Positions 47,935 through 60,673 are shown, numbered from the stretch's first letter. The stretch: 64,000 nucleotides of DNA from Chrysoperla carnea (GCF_905475395.1 NC_058339.1:51407172-51471171); one strand, 5' to 3'. A program made the numbers and translations. The notes: generated by a model from the sequence alone, not told the origin.

Positions 47935-50900
47935 AATCTGTGGTTGACACTTTTCATTTTCGAGATAAATTGTGATAATTTTGTTACATTTGGGTAATAA
48001 TTTTTTGATTTAGTTAATGATAGTTCAGAACAGTACCTACAATTATCCATGTCTTAGGAGTTTTAAGGACTTAATATTATCTCGATCATAAATTGCATTA
48101 ATCATACACTACTCAAAAATATGCCTGGCATAGGGTAATAACTTACATTTTACAGTCCTTATGAAGGAGTCAAGCTTGCACCTGGCTAGTTTTTGTTTTT
48201 ATGATTTATCGGATAGTGGCATTTTTTTTGAATTTTTTTTAAAACAATTATTCATTATTCTTTATCGATTAATCTGGACATACTTACAGTAGACTGGGGT
48301 GAACAAATTTGAAGAATAAAAGAAACAAAGGATAAATGTGTTTATTGAGAAACTTACGAATACTAATCCCACGACCAACCATCGAATTAAATCGACTTTT
48401 GCATTTTTTGATCCAAAATTATCCAATATATTTTTCGATTTTGTGATGATTTTGTATTATTGTAAGTGTTAGGAACTGTAATTTTTGGTAAAGTTTCACA
48501 TATTTATTTTTAACTTAAAAAATGTTTGTTTGTGTTATATGAATAAATTTAGTTACTGAAGATGATTGCGTTGCAATCGAAATATTGATATTTAGCGAAA
48601 TGTAAGGAAATTATGAGGAATACAAATACGGCTAACACAATCAATTTCGAGTTAAATCAGCAAAGGCTATGAATGAATCTGGCGAACCTTTTTCGTACGA
48701 GTCTAAGGCACTTTACCGAGTTTTTTTAATGCAGGTATTACTTTTTCAAATTTAATTTGCAAAAAAAATGTTTTTCACATATTAATTTATGCGTGACCTG
48801 TAATATTTAAAATGTGTTATCAATTTTTATTTAAACTGCTTTTAAAAACATGATAATATTTAATGTCTGAAGCCGGTTTAGTAAATATAGTTACTTAACG
48901 GAGATAGCTAAATTCTTTTTTAACATATGGGTATTGTCAAGGCAATAAATACATTAAGTACTAACGGAATTTTATCTCTCTGGGTGATTAAAGTAGGATT
49001 AATTAATTCACCTATTTTATTGACATACTTCCTCTATTGATTTATATTTTATAATTAAAAATATTAAAAATACCCAGAGTCTTCTTTTCAACGATAAACT
49101 AAGTGTTCAATTAATTTAGATCTATGCTTGTAAAAAGCCATCGTCTTTTTACATGCTGATCTAATGGTTTAAAAACCAAAGGAATAAAACTGATTATGTA
49201 GACGTCATGTTGATAAATCTTAAAAATTTGTTAATTAGGACGAAATATAAAAATATTTGATTCTAGTCTATTACTTCCATGCTCAAGCACGGACCCAAGG
49301 TGCGGTTTTTGGGACAAGCTAGTTTCAGGCACAGTAATACCCAGAAAACACTAGTGTTTATTATAATGTATAAAGTAGGCATATTTAGCCATCGCGCAAT
49401 TCTAAATTAGCGTAATTCGGGAAATTACTATATTTAATAAACAAATATTAATTCCTGGACACGATAGGCATCTTGTCCATGGTTAATGCGCGTCGGGTAT
49501 TTAAATTCATGCTGTAATGAGATTCATGCTTAATCATGAAGGGCAAGGCCCTAGGATGTTCATGGAGTAATAAACACCGAAATGAACTTGAGAGGATGAA
49601 TTGTATAAAACTATTAGTTACTCAGAAACAGTAATAAAAGATCTGAGTTCATATGGCTCTGAATCTTGCTCTCTTTTTTACTGAATATGTGTTGATTTTT
49701 TAAACAAATTCACACAAGATGGAGTATTTACAGAAACTTATAGTGGGCTGGGCTAGCGCAAAAATTGATTTTCAATCCATTTTAGACTTTGAAACTAAAA
49801 TAATTGTGGAAGAAACATCAATTTAGGCAAGTAAAATAAAAATTTCGTTAGATTATTTTGACTTTTAACGGAAACTCGTAAGGCCTTCTATTTCTTCTAC
49901 ACTACCAAATGATAATCCAAGAAGGTTCAGAATTAATTACTGGAGGAATTATTACCAAATTATTTAACGAATTACATATTGGATGATATCGAAGCTATGT
50001 TTTCTCATGCACCAGAAATACGGAAATTCATCTGGTATCCAGTTTTTTTCAAACAAATTATTTTGTACAATTTCATAGTCTTATTAGTAATAAAACGGAC
50101 CTTAGTTGGTATTGAGTGTTCAAAATTTGGTGAGCGCATTTTTTTGAGTTGGATTTTCGAAACTAGTGCGATGTGACTACTGTTGAAGGACTCGTGAAGT
50201 GTTGAAAGCAGTAGGCTTACGGTTGAGGTAGAAATATATCTTTCATCTACTACTTTCTTTTGAAGGTGAAAAAATTCTATTTTCAACTGATTTTCTACAG
50301 ATACATGCTTTTGGAATATTTGAGCTTTTTTTGTTTATTTCATATATGTTTGAAAACACTATATGTGAGATTCAAAAGGTATAAACACGCCTTCTGCCTC
50401 GATAATGGAGACTTGAAAGTGGATGGTAAAATAGTGATTTTTGGCATACTTAAGTATTTTGTTATTTCATATTTTTCGTAAACGTTCCTACTTTCTAGGC
50501 GATCTAAAAGAGAAAACTTGCTCGTCAATTCTTGTATATTTAAAACCTGTTCGCGTCTGTTTTATAGTGTGTGGTCCAAGTATTCACGTTTTTCTGTAAA
50601 TATTCATTAGTTTCAAACAAAATTGAGGAAGACATCAAGTAATGTTTTTTATAATAAAACTTTCAAAACTTAGGTACCTAACAAAAATACAATTATAATT
50701 ATTTTCGTTAATAAAATAAGTTAAGGGTGTATTTTGTAGGTGTAGATTGTGTGTTTTTTTTTTATTTTAACCGTGGAACCCGTTAGACAGGTATACGTAC
50801 ATATTACATACATACAATGCATATTATAAGCTCTTTGCTGCACTACATATGCATTTTATGTGCAGGAGGAATAGATAGAACTTATACATTTAAAACTATA

Positions 50901-51220
50901 TATGTTATTCGTGATGGCCGAATTTAGCTATTGGACAAAATTTTTGCTCACAATGCGTTTAAAAAGCATAAATAGCCATAACCTGTTGTATTTATTCTTT
51001 ATCGAATATCCGTTTGGATTAAAACTTATCATTTTTTAAAAAACAAATACGCCAAATGCACAATATCTTTTTTGATAAAGAAAAGGGATTTCAACTCGTG
51101 TAATACTAGCTTTAGTAAGCCGTTAAAAACCTACGGAAAAGTGGTTTATGCGGGAACCTCCTGAATTGTTTAAAGAAAATCTTTCTGATTGAAGCTACAC
51201 ACTGTGAGAATTTAGTGTTA
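47935..51220. other. AT-rich DNA without provable gene
   Basis: It contains the CTGAAGATG hairpin motif. Frames at 49979-50286 overlap on both strands and have no known likeness. A 35-codon frame starting with ATG near 49720 (MEYLQKLIVGWASAKIDFQS) is also unrecognised. Confidence 0.4.
48555..48583 (+). other. Conserved hairpin motif CTGAAGATG-stem-GAAA
   Basis: CTGAAGAT is followed by a perfect 6-bp stem (GATTGC / GCAATC, loop GTT) and then GAAA. Motifs of this form are frequent in 3' parts of retroelements, including Penelope-like ones, and resemble part of a hammerhead core. The surrounding DNA does not reveal an element boundary. Confidence 0.3.
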
Positions 51221-51224
51221 TGTT

Positions 51225-51335
51225 TTTTCGTTTTACAGTTATGGGCGGGGACATAAAAATGGAATATTCAGGTGATTTTATTTTCATTTCTGTACCAAAA
51301 GTTCGTTTGAACCGTAAATATTAATATCTAAGCAT
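51225..51335 (-). repeat. Distant family A relative
   Basis: TTTTACAGTTATGGGCGGGGAC, then AGGTGATTTTATTTTC, TACCAAAAGTTCG and AAATATTAATAT, follow the order of the family A 3' half but are strongly diverged. Confidence 0.3.
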
Positions 51336-51887
51336 CATATATACTGATGTTGATCTACAATAAAATATCACTACTTTAGAGTATTGACAGAATTATGGGA
51401 GTAACAAATTAGTCTTTGATGGGCAACAATAGAATTAATTACAATGCCTTAAATATAAGCAAATAAGAGTTTGAATTTGTTATCTTTTTTTTGACCAATT
51501 GAAAATTTTAACTTAACTTTTTTGGCTAATTACGAATTAATATCCGGCAATGTTATTTCTAAAAAATAAATCCACAGCTGATGCTCTAGAGATTATTTTA
51601 AACTATTGAAAACTCCTGGAGTAGGATATTATTTAGGCCAGGAAAATTTTTATATATTCAAAACATTTCATTAGTCAGGACTGACTGGTAAATAATTAAT
51701 TAGATATAGAAATTGGGAAAAGCTTTATGCGTATACTTCATCTATGGAACTTGGGAAGCTAAGCAGACAAGTAAATGTTTAGAACAAGGTGTTTAAGTTG
51801 GCTACATATGGAGAAATTTTAAAAAGTTTACGTAAAAAAGTTATTCTTTATAAAAATCTCTAGTTTCGTAAATATTATCATTCAGCT

Positions 51888-52047
51888 AACAATTACATGT
51901 ATAGAACGCGAAGGAGGATGCGTTTGCAAAATTTAATTTAAAAGTAGAAAAAACATTGCCATCGTTAATAATACATTCCTAAACAGTTAGCTTCAATTCA
52001 TTTTTGCCTCAACGTATCCACCTTCGTGTTCCATACATGTAATTGTT
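51888..52047. repeat. Inverted repeat with ~35-bp good arms
   Basis: AACAATTACATGTATAGAAC..GAAGGAGGATGCG and the reverse of CGTATCCACCTTCGTG..CATACATGTAATTGTT match at about 31 of 35. Weaker pairing continues inward to about 51946 and 51990. Confidence 0.65.
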
Positions 52048-52190
52048 TTTTTACAAAATTGTTTAAATACACTCCTACATTTCTCGAGAGTGATTTAAAT
52101 TGTCTTTATATAAGTTGTCGTGTAATGAAGAAGGAACTGGCTTTGTAATAGACTTGGAGATGCTAACACAAAATAACTATTGAAAGGAAA

Positions 52191-52238
52191 ATGATGATCA
52201 CAGTGTTGGCCCTCGGGGTGTTATCTGCAAGTTTATAA
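52191..52238 (+). other. Very short open frame encoding a hydrophobic leader-like peptide
   Basis: ATGATGATCACAGTGTTGG opens a frame of 15 codons, MMITVLALGVLSASL, then a stop. It looks like a signal peptide start, and the local base composition is richer in G+C than the surroundings. A weak donor (GTTTAT) overlaps its end. With nothing attached it may be chance. Confidence 0.15.
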
Positions 52239-52319
52239 CTTCAATAAATTTTATGCACATAGTTGTATATTTTGTTGTGGACAAAAATTTTGACAACAGT
52301 TAAACTCGCTTACTGCTAA

Positions 52320-53113
52320 TAAATATATATACAACAAGCCGGTCACTCAGCCGCGCCGGTAAGAAGACAACTAAACCGACCTATGTATATATAGTGTATA
52401 GGGCAACAGTCATTTGGGTGGTTTTTTGATAGAAGAGGAATTTATGTATTTCACTCTCATACGTGTGTAGCAGTTCACAGGACGTACAATATTTTTAGTT
52501 AACTATACACCGCGTCGCGAACGCGGACGCGTAATATTGTATACCCGTGCCTGTGTTTATATTCTATTTGAAATAAGTACGATTGCATATGAATGTTCAA
52601 CCGTTTCAAATAATAATACAAAAAAATATGAAACATTTTATATCTATCTAAAATATTATTTTAGTTCCAAGTCTTTCATAAGAGACTTAAGTACCATACT
52701 TAAATATTACAACAATAGGATTACAAATTAATTGTTTATTATTATTGTTACAATAATGCATCGTGTTTGATCAGTGAAATAGTGATTTTAATATCAAATT
52801 TTGAAATAATAATTGTTATTATTATTTTTTTTTGTTTATTACGGTTTAGTTTGTGTTTGAGTTTGATTTTTTGATTGGTGTTTTATAAGTGAATTGTTTT
52901 TTTGAAAACAATTATGATTATTTTTTTATTATTTTTCAACTAATAGGTGGGTTTGATTTAAACTTTTCTGTTATTGTTATTGTAACGTTAAATTAATTGA
53001 AAGTTTTGTTTTGAAATTGAATTTATTTCTATTGTTTAGTTTTTTTTATTTTTATTATTGTTTTATTTTGTTTATTTTTTGATATTGTGCTATTTTCTGG
53101 AAATTTAAAAACG
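52320..53113 (+). promoter_or_regulatory. Candidate promoter with non-coding first exon
   Basis: Two CpG-dense patches (52335-52363 and 52508-52536) stand out in a genome segment nearly free of CpG. A TATATATAG (52386-52394) is followed about 20 nt later by CAGTCATT, an initiator-like start. From 52540 the plus strand is T/G-rich with no long frame, as in insect 5' UTRs, and ends at a good donor, ACG|GTGAGA, after 53113. The rest of such a gene would lie downstream of the window. This is inference from composition and weak core-promoter motifs. Confidence 0.3.
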
Positions 53114-53798
53114 GTGAGATACATCAAATCGATTTAAATTTCTTTGAAATGTTATTAAATTTGTTATAGGTATTATTGTTGAATTGTTTATTTTAATGGG
53201 TAAAATTAAATTTTTTATTTCGGCCCAGCGCTGATATTTTTCTATACCTATAGTTCAATCAATTGTAAGTTCTTCGTTTGGGTTTATCGAAAAATACAAT
53301 CCAGACGTTTGTATTTGCTCTGGTGAAAATATAAGGGGAAGGTAAAACTTTTACTGAAAGTTATTTCATAAATTCCTAGTTTAGTAGCTAAACCAAACTA
53401 ATTTTGAAACAAAAATTGCCGATTTGGGATTAATAGAGAAATTAAAATATGCAAACAACGATTGATTATTAGCAATTTTACTGTTGCGCTGAAATTCTTA
53501 TAAACTTTTAGCGTTTTTGGTATTGAGGAATGGTTATCGTTTTATCCAGTAAGAATAGTTCTCGAATTAGGTCCCACCTAAATTTCTAGAACAATTGCAT
53601 AACTTATTTCTTCTAAATAGAATTATGGTAAAAATTTCATTATAGCGTTTTCGAACTTACTTAAAACAATTTTTTTTTTTTTTTAATTTTTTTTTTTTAG
53701 TTAATTATGATTACCATTTTTTTTGGTAATATTTTTGTTGGGGCTGCGAGCCGTCAATTTTAGAATAAGCAAAGTTATAGAGAATAAATAGCCCCTAA

Positions 53799-53860
53799 AG
53801 GTCAAACCGTGATGGACTTATTATTATTCTCCTGAAGGTCAAACCGTGATGGGCCTATTA
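53799..53860. repeat. Tandem duplication, 37-bp period
   Basis: AGGTCAAACCGTGATGG occurs at 53799 and 53836, with similar DNA after each. Confidence 0.8.
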
Positions 53861-54792
53861 TCTATCGATATTTTTGTTTTATTGAATAAAGTTTTCCCAT
53901 GTTCATAAACATTTTAACAATGTGTACTATTTTATTTAACACAATGCGTTGCTAAAATGCACGTTGATGAGATCAACGGTCGTTAAAATCAACGTTCGTT
54001 AATGACACCATGTCTCCTCAGTTTGAAAAACGCAACAACATAATTTCACATGGATTTTAAGTTAAATTATTTTAATTTATTCATTGTAAAGGTCCTGAAG
54101 ATTTCTTCGAACGGCTTAATTAAATAAAACTATATTTGGTAAAATCATATAATTTAATTAATTAAATAAATATTACACTTATACACGCAATTCGCAATCA
54201 ACAGCGTTGTTAAATCTAATTAATACATACTTTATTCAAATTGAGAGTCCTTTCTACCCTTCGTAAACATATTGTTGGCATTTGGTTTCTAGACAAATAA
54301 ATTATTCAACTAGTTTTTTATTGTTCGTATTTATTATATAATTGACAAACCCTGTGGTGTATGACCTTTGGAGGTTAGACCAATCACTTTCTAATTCAGA
54401 AGATCAATATAGAGCAAAATAAAACTTTTACAGCATCATGATAAATATTTTGATTTTATTAATATTAAACTCAAAATTACAAATTTTATGCCCAAACTCA
54501 ATTAATACAAATAGCTCGATAATTTTATTGCAGAAAAAAAAGGCATATGATAAATTTTAGAAAAATTAATTTTCTTAAACTTTGCTCTTTATAACATTTT
54601 AACATACTTTTATAAGCTTGATCTGTATGTATGTATGCATGTAACGGAATCCATTACCCAACTTGTATACATTATTGTCTAATTAACTTGAAAATTTGCA
54701 CTTCATCAAGGACGAATGCTAATACAATAATTTAATAACTTCCTGATCAGGATCACGAGGATATTATTAATAATACTTTAATAATAATATCG

Positions 54793-54900
54793 TAGTGGCG
54801 ATGGTGCCCGCTCCTCATGTGGAAGGTCGTGAGGTCGAAAACTAACCAAGTTAATAAATTTGTTTTATATTCTACTTTGTTATCCAAAGAGTAAACAATC
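54793..54900 (+). repeat. Possible tRNA-derived SINE fragment (copy 2)
   Basis: TGGCGATGGTG fits an RNA polymerase III A-box, and GAGGTCGAAAACT about 30 nt later resembles a degenerate B-box. The GTGCCCGCTCC core is shared with 6953-7012. A small inverted repeat of ATT units (54759-54790) lies directly upstream. Confidence 0.35.
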
Positions 54901-54964
54901 TTTTACTGAGCGTGACTAAAAAATAAGAACATAAATTATTGTTTAAAAATAAATTATTACACGA

Positions 54965-55250
54965 CGAGTTTCCCACCCGCTTCGCTAGGAAATTTCAACC
55001 TTTTTATTGAAAACAAAGACTACCGTATTATAGACTTACTTTGTTCCCACTTTTGTTAACAACTTCAAGGGTTTTAATTTTTGTTGTAGAACCTTAATTT
55101 TTTTGAAAATAATATACAACCCATGTTACTCGCTGATAATGAAACTTTCTATAGGTGAATGAATTTTTAAAATCGGTCCAGTAGTTTTTCAGTTTATCCA
55201 TTACAAACAGAAAAACAAAAAATCAAATTTTTGTTCTTTATATAGTGTAG
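54965..55250 (-). mobile_element. Helitron-like non-autonomous element, copy 2
   Basis: Reading the minus strand, ACTATATAAAGAAC is followed by GAAAAACTACTGGACCGATT, CATTATCAGCGAGTAACATGGG and AGCGAAGCGGGTGGG, in the same order as in copy 1. The final CTAG is not preserved. Confidence 0.55.
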
Positions 55251-57924
55251 TTATATGTATTTAAAAAAACGATAACTAAAACCTTTCGTAAAATATCGTA
55301 AAATTTTCAATTTTAATTTTCGGGGTGAAGACAATACCTTTCTGTCGGAAAGTTAAAAATACGGTTACTGACTTTCAACGACGCGTGTCGAAAGGTCACT
55401 CATTACAATAGCTGTTCTAGTAGTAGTATGTACAACTTTTTTCCCTCTCGTTTTAAAATATTAAAATCATCCCCTTGTCTAATTTTTTCTTTTTTGAAAT
55501 TTGAATTATTTATTATATAAAATTGTTTTGTTGTTCTTTGAGGTGGGTTTGCATTCATGTACCGTAAATATTAATTTTGAGATTAGAGTTTGATAATTTT
55601 TAAATTTGAACTAGAAACTAATTATTTTTTAAATTAATTGTGATGGTTTTTAAAATTCCTCTTTTGTACGTTACGAATAAATTTAAGATTAATGTACTTT
55701 TCTTTGAATTTATTTATTTTTATTTTTTGTTGCCAACTCTCGACCATTTCGTTAATTCTCAATGTAGAGTAATTTGCAAAAATGGATCAATTGTGATGAT
55801 TATTATTTTAATCGAAAGATATAAAATACAAATATTTACTGGGAATATTTGGGCTAGTCTTAATTTGACTTCACTAATTATTGTTTTTAATTTAATTACA
55901 GTACGATTAATAAAAGAAATAATTGTTTTGAATGTTAGATAGATATGTGATGTGATTAAAGGTATTTCTTGCACGCATATTTTTAATCTGTAAACATATA
56001 CATACTATAATACATAGTTTGTGTATAAGGTGGTCTTTTTGCTTTTTATAATTTGACTAAATAAAAAGATTCTGAAAATATAGAAATTCTAAATTTAGGA
56101 AAATATGAAAGCCTTTTGGCAATTTTAGACATCTGTTCTGTGAGGGAAATCGGATAGTCTCCGTGATAAGCTAAACATAGATGCTCCGTGATGTTTTAAA
56201 TAAGAAAGAAGCCATAACAAGTACACTTTGATTGTTGCAATTTCGTGAAAGACTTACTACATTCTTTATTATATTATTTAACTTTAATCGGTTAAAACTA
56301 TAACTTGAATATATTTGAAAAGGGTAGTGGTTATATTGAGCATCACCATAAGAGAAATAAAATCTAAATTTAGGTTAATAATATCTGGATTTGAAACTTT
56401 GAACTCATCATGTGTCTTGGAAGAAGATCGTACAGAGAAACTTAAGATAACATACCCCACTTGTGGTGAGATCAACGGTATCGATAGAATCATGTTAGAT
56501 TCGTTTGTTTGTTTAATAAATTTCTAAACAGAACTGCAAATAGCTTCATAGATGCATTAACTAAATTGTGTAGATACAATGAAATTCAGCAATTAAAAGG
56601 AGAAGGTGTAGTACTTAGAATTAAAATTTTCTTTTAAGTTTTGTTTTTGAAAACACTTTTTAAAATATCGCAGTAAAAATTGTCTCTGTTTATAGCAATT
56701 TTTTTCTTAAACACTCGTGAATTTAAATATTTAACAACTATCAATAAAATCGTGTGATTCATGGTACATATAAATTGTGATTCATGGTTCAATGTCATAA
56801 TATACCATGGAATACAACCGAATATACTTAGAAACACCTCTACCAATTGTACCTGGAGACGCTCTCTTCGTTGATTATAATTTGTAAAACAATATGCAAT
56901 TTTCAGATTTTAAATAGACAGAATTTTTAATTATCCTATAAAAATTATTTCTTTTATTCAAAAATAAAACCACATTGACAACAAGTCGTCAGCCTACCTG
57001 CATTCTGAAAAATACCCTCATATCAATACGAATGCCTTCCAGTAAATACTAATATCATCCGAAAAACTACAGAATGATTCAAGGTACATTTTACTCTAGG
57101 TGCAACATGTTAAGCTTTTATGATTTTATGCAGTTATTTGCGCTCCCACCATATTTTTAAAAAATAAATTTAAAACTGTATCAAAAGTTTCGCCTTTTTC
57201 TCTGAAACTTTACAATCAAAATAAGTCACAGAAAACTGCCATTTAAATTAGTGATAGGTTATATTTTTTCGAAAAACATTTTTAATATTTCGATCTCATC
57301 CTATACTTGCATTTAAATATTTATAAGTAAGAATTCTAAATAAAGAACCATCTTAAGATGTACTCGTATAATATTAAGTTCTAATATCATAACAAAACAA
57401 CAAACCAAACAACATCTCTTAAAGAAGATACGACTTAGGTCTGAGATACCTATGACTATAATACCTATTACACAAAGGTATAATTATATTACATAAACAG
57501 CCACATTCCTTTTTCTGAAATATGAGACATCATCAGAGAAATGTTTTTTTTTTTTTTTAATAAACTAATCGTTCGCGTATAAGGTATATAAAAAAAACAC
57601 ACATTATGGGTGAGTGTCATACCTTGTATCAAAATTTACATTTGTATATTGTTTAAGAATGCACGAGCGCCAGAGCAAATTTGGATAAAAGGCTTGATTT
57701 TTCTTTTATATGAAGTTGGATTAAGTCTAAATCAATTCTGAATATTTTAAGGGGGGTTGCCCGATTATTTAAATAAAGTGACTTCAAAAGTGGGCATATT
57801 TAACATTGGCCTTGAATGAACGGCCTTGAATGAAAAAACGGTAGATGGATGCTATGTTTTCATAGATTTCTCCAAAACTAGTCAGTGGAAATTAACAAAA
57901 AACTATTGAAATGAAAATAAAAAA

Positions 57925-58238
57925 AGGCTATATAAGCAGGATATATAATTCGAAAACTACTGAATGGATTTTAATGAAACTGTAGAATAAAATAGCTCAT
58001 ACGACATCAGAATAACACATAGATTATATATCATTAATGAAGATAGTAGTTACCCGCACTCTTCAATGGACGATTTTGATGTTAAAAGCAAAATAATTTC
58101 GTTTCATAACAAAAAGTAACATATATTTCGAGTGTTTGATGGGTGGACAAGAGAGGGTAAGGGAGGTGAAGGCAATAACGCGGTGGTCTTTACTTTTAAA
58201 ATGAAACTTAGCCAGTGAAGCAGGCGAATAACTTCTAG
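57925..58238 (+). mobile_element. Helitron-like non-autonomous element, copy 3
   Basis: CGAAAACTACTGAATGGATTT at the 5' part and AGCCAGTGAAGCAGGCGAATAACTTCTAG at the 3' end follow the same layout as the other two copies, with more divergence in the middle. Confidence 0.5.
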
Positions 58239-58390
58239 TATGAAAAAAAGACTACTTAAATACTCTTAAAGGGCAAAAAAAAAAGTGACTTTTTGATCAA
58301 ATTTCATTGCAGCCACTTAAATCATAAATGGCTGTATGGTAAAGAGTATAGCTATCAGCTTTTACTTTGTAACGACATTGCAATTGCGTT

Positions 58391-58588
58391 TCTATCGAAT
58401 GTATGTACATTCGATAGATACGACTTGGCTTTGTAGACAAACATTACCTAAGCAACGCTTGTTATTTATACTCCACGTAATTGCGGAATAAATTCTCGAA
58501 TATAGTTCTTTTGGTTGTATTTCGAAATTATGTGGAGTACAAACAACAGGCGTTGCTTAGGTAATGTGTGCCTAAAAAGCAAAGTCGT
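58391..58588. mobile_element. Inverted-repeat element
   Basis: A perfect palindrome with 13-bp arms (58391-58418) borders a long inverted repeat whose arms, 58420-58485 and 58523-58588, match at about 85 per cent by eye. Shared blocks are ATTACCTAAGCAACGC and ACTCCAC. No coding capacity. Confidence 0.65.
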
Positions 58589-59739
58589 AAATGTATAAAA
58601 AGCCATTACTGAAATTTCGAACCACTTTCTTAAATGATTATTGAATACTGTATTCATATTGGTTGCATAAACGAGGGTAGCCTTCTTTAATTTTTTACGT
58701 ACCGCTTTTTAACTGTGCAAAGTTACATTTAAGGGCTAGTATACCATCAGAATAAATGCCTCTGATAACTTTTGTTACATATAATTGCTATCCTATAGAA
58801 AACAATATTTTTCAAGACATTGAAGGGCGAACCAAGGTACATTGCTCTCAAGGTACAACACCTCATCCTATATAAAAAAACACATTATATTATGACATAT
58901 TTATAAATTATTATCCAAACTATTATGTAAATATATAATTTTGTCGTACATACATATAAGAGACATTTTAAAATATAATTAGTGTGTTTTCTTTTAAATT
59001 TGCATCATGTTTCATGTTCTTCTATTAATTAGTGAATGAAATAATATTATAATTAGAGGAATCTGTTTGTCAACTTAATTATTAATATATCAAACGATTT
59101 AATTTGAATTGAACGTTGGTGTTCTTTGATATTATTTATTGCACAATAATTACCTAAATTTTTTAAATAAAATAAATTTTTTATTATGCAGTTTATTAAG
59201 CAAATAAAAATGTCATTTAATTTTATTAAATTTATAGCTGCACAACATCCAAGCCGTCGTTATTTAAGACCGCTTTTCTCATAAGTTGTCCTTATGGAGG
59301 AGCTGTTATATTTATTCATTCATAACTTAAATCCATCTTTACATTGATTTTCCGATTGTTTTATAAATTATTCTATTTAAAATTCGGCATCTTCATACAC
59401 TTAGCAGGGATAGTACCATTTTCTAGGTACATGGCTTTGGAATTTCGGAAAAAAAGGATATTGCCAAAACGGCAACCTGAAAAATTGGAAATTAGACACA
59501 TAATGCCCCTGCTAAAGGATATTGCATAACGTTATTGTATTTACAAGAAAGTCAGTGGCGTTATAGGATTTTTTCTCGAAACGAGGTTTGGAGATTATTA
59601 TTACCGTTAGTTTACCCATATTTTTACCGTTAGTTTTCGAAATTTGTGATCATGAGCTTTAAATCAGGAAGAATTTTTAGGCCACTCATAATACTATTCA
59701 ATTTTCAATTACTCTTAGAAGTCGTTTTGGTCATATTTA

Positions 59740-59905
59740 CAAATTCCCTTCTTTCTTTCAAAGGGGCTCGAACTGTCCTCAGAAAAATTCATTTTTTGTA
59801 GCCATTGATCCATTTTACAAATTAAGTTTGCGATTCGTTGACAAAATTATAATTTATTCGCAATGCGATCTTCGGAGGACCTCCTAAAAGTTAAAGACGG
59901 CCCTG
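59740..59905. mobile_element. DNA-element right-end fragment
   Basis: It ends in GTTAAAGACGGCCCTG, the reverse of the CAGGGCCG-type terminus at 45691. The inside part (GGGGCTCGAACTG, ATTCATTTTTTGTAGC, GACAAAATTATAATTT) aligns with 61812-61950. Confidence 0.35.
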
Positions 59906-60284
59906 GTTTTACTAGGTGATACCTTACGAAAGACCTGTCTCTCAAAACGATGGACCGATTATTGTGAATTTAGTTTAACGATTCCCGTGACTTTAATGCT
60001 ACATCTAGGTTCGTTGTTTAATATATACTCATCTTGCATGATCATTAAAAATGGCAATCTGTCCAAAATTATAACGAAACAAAGATAACTTTTAACTCAT
60101 GGGGCCTTGAATCCCATTGAGACAAACAAACAAGCATCTCTGATTTATTACATTTATAGTGGGACAAGACAAGACAAAAACAAAACAAAACAAAATACTT
60201 TCTCATATAAATGTAATTTAAAATTCACGTATGCGTAAACATATATAAACAAGAATTCCCCATTATAATTTATATTCAGAAATT

Positions 60285-60672
60285 TTGTAGATGTTTTACC
60301 TCCATGTATAAACAACAAGAATCGGTTGAACACTTGCTAACAAAAGTTTAAATGTAAAAACATATTTTTTTATAAATAAATAAACAACTTTTGTTGGAAT
60401 TTTTTTTTCGTTAATATCATTGTAAATTGGGCCAAATTTTGGCGCCCAATTTCTCCAAGACTGTAAAAGATAGGAAGTTGAAAATTTGCAGGTAGCTTCA
60501 ACTAGCAGTCTTGCGAAACATTTTCCAAAAACGAAAAAAATACTAGAAAATACTTTTGAAAATTTTCGAAATTCTTTCCAAAATGTCCAATTTATAAAAA
60601 AATTATGCAAGCACTGACATTCAACACTTTCTATACCGTGTATTTCAACAATTTACTCAATCAATTGTTTGT
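60285..60672 (-). repeat. Family A dispersed repeat, partial copy A5 with insertion
   Basis: It carries the AAAGTTTAAATGTAAAAA / AACAACTTTTGTT block and the terminal CAATTTACTCAATCAATTG. About 200 bp (roughly 60423-60625) unlike other copies lies between them. Copy A6 begins directly at its end. Confidence 0.6.
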
Positions 60673-60673
60673 T

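Larger units (their letters stand above)
53861..57920. other. AT-rich DNA with two repeats
   Basis: Apart from the tRNA-derived fragment and Helitron-like copy 2, I see only AT-rich DNA. The frames at 55640-55974, 56284-56527 and 56634-56846 overlap on opposite strands or look random and are not called. Confidence 0.45.

Noticed and set aside
55640-55974. 100-codon plus-strand frame and its minus-strand partner
   Set aside because: Composition is mostly Ile, Leu, Phe and Asn as expected from AT-rich DNA; no splice support or motif.
60296-60610. Minus-strand frame of 104 codons
   Set aside because: It covers the insertion in family A copy A5; no known likeness and no support in other copies.
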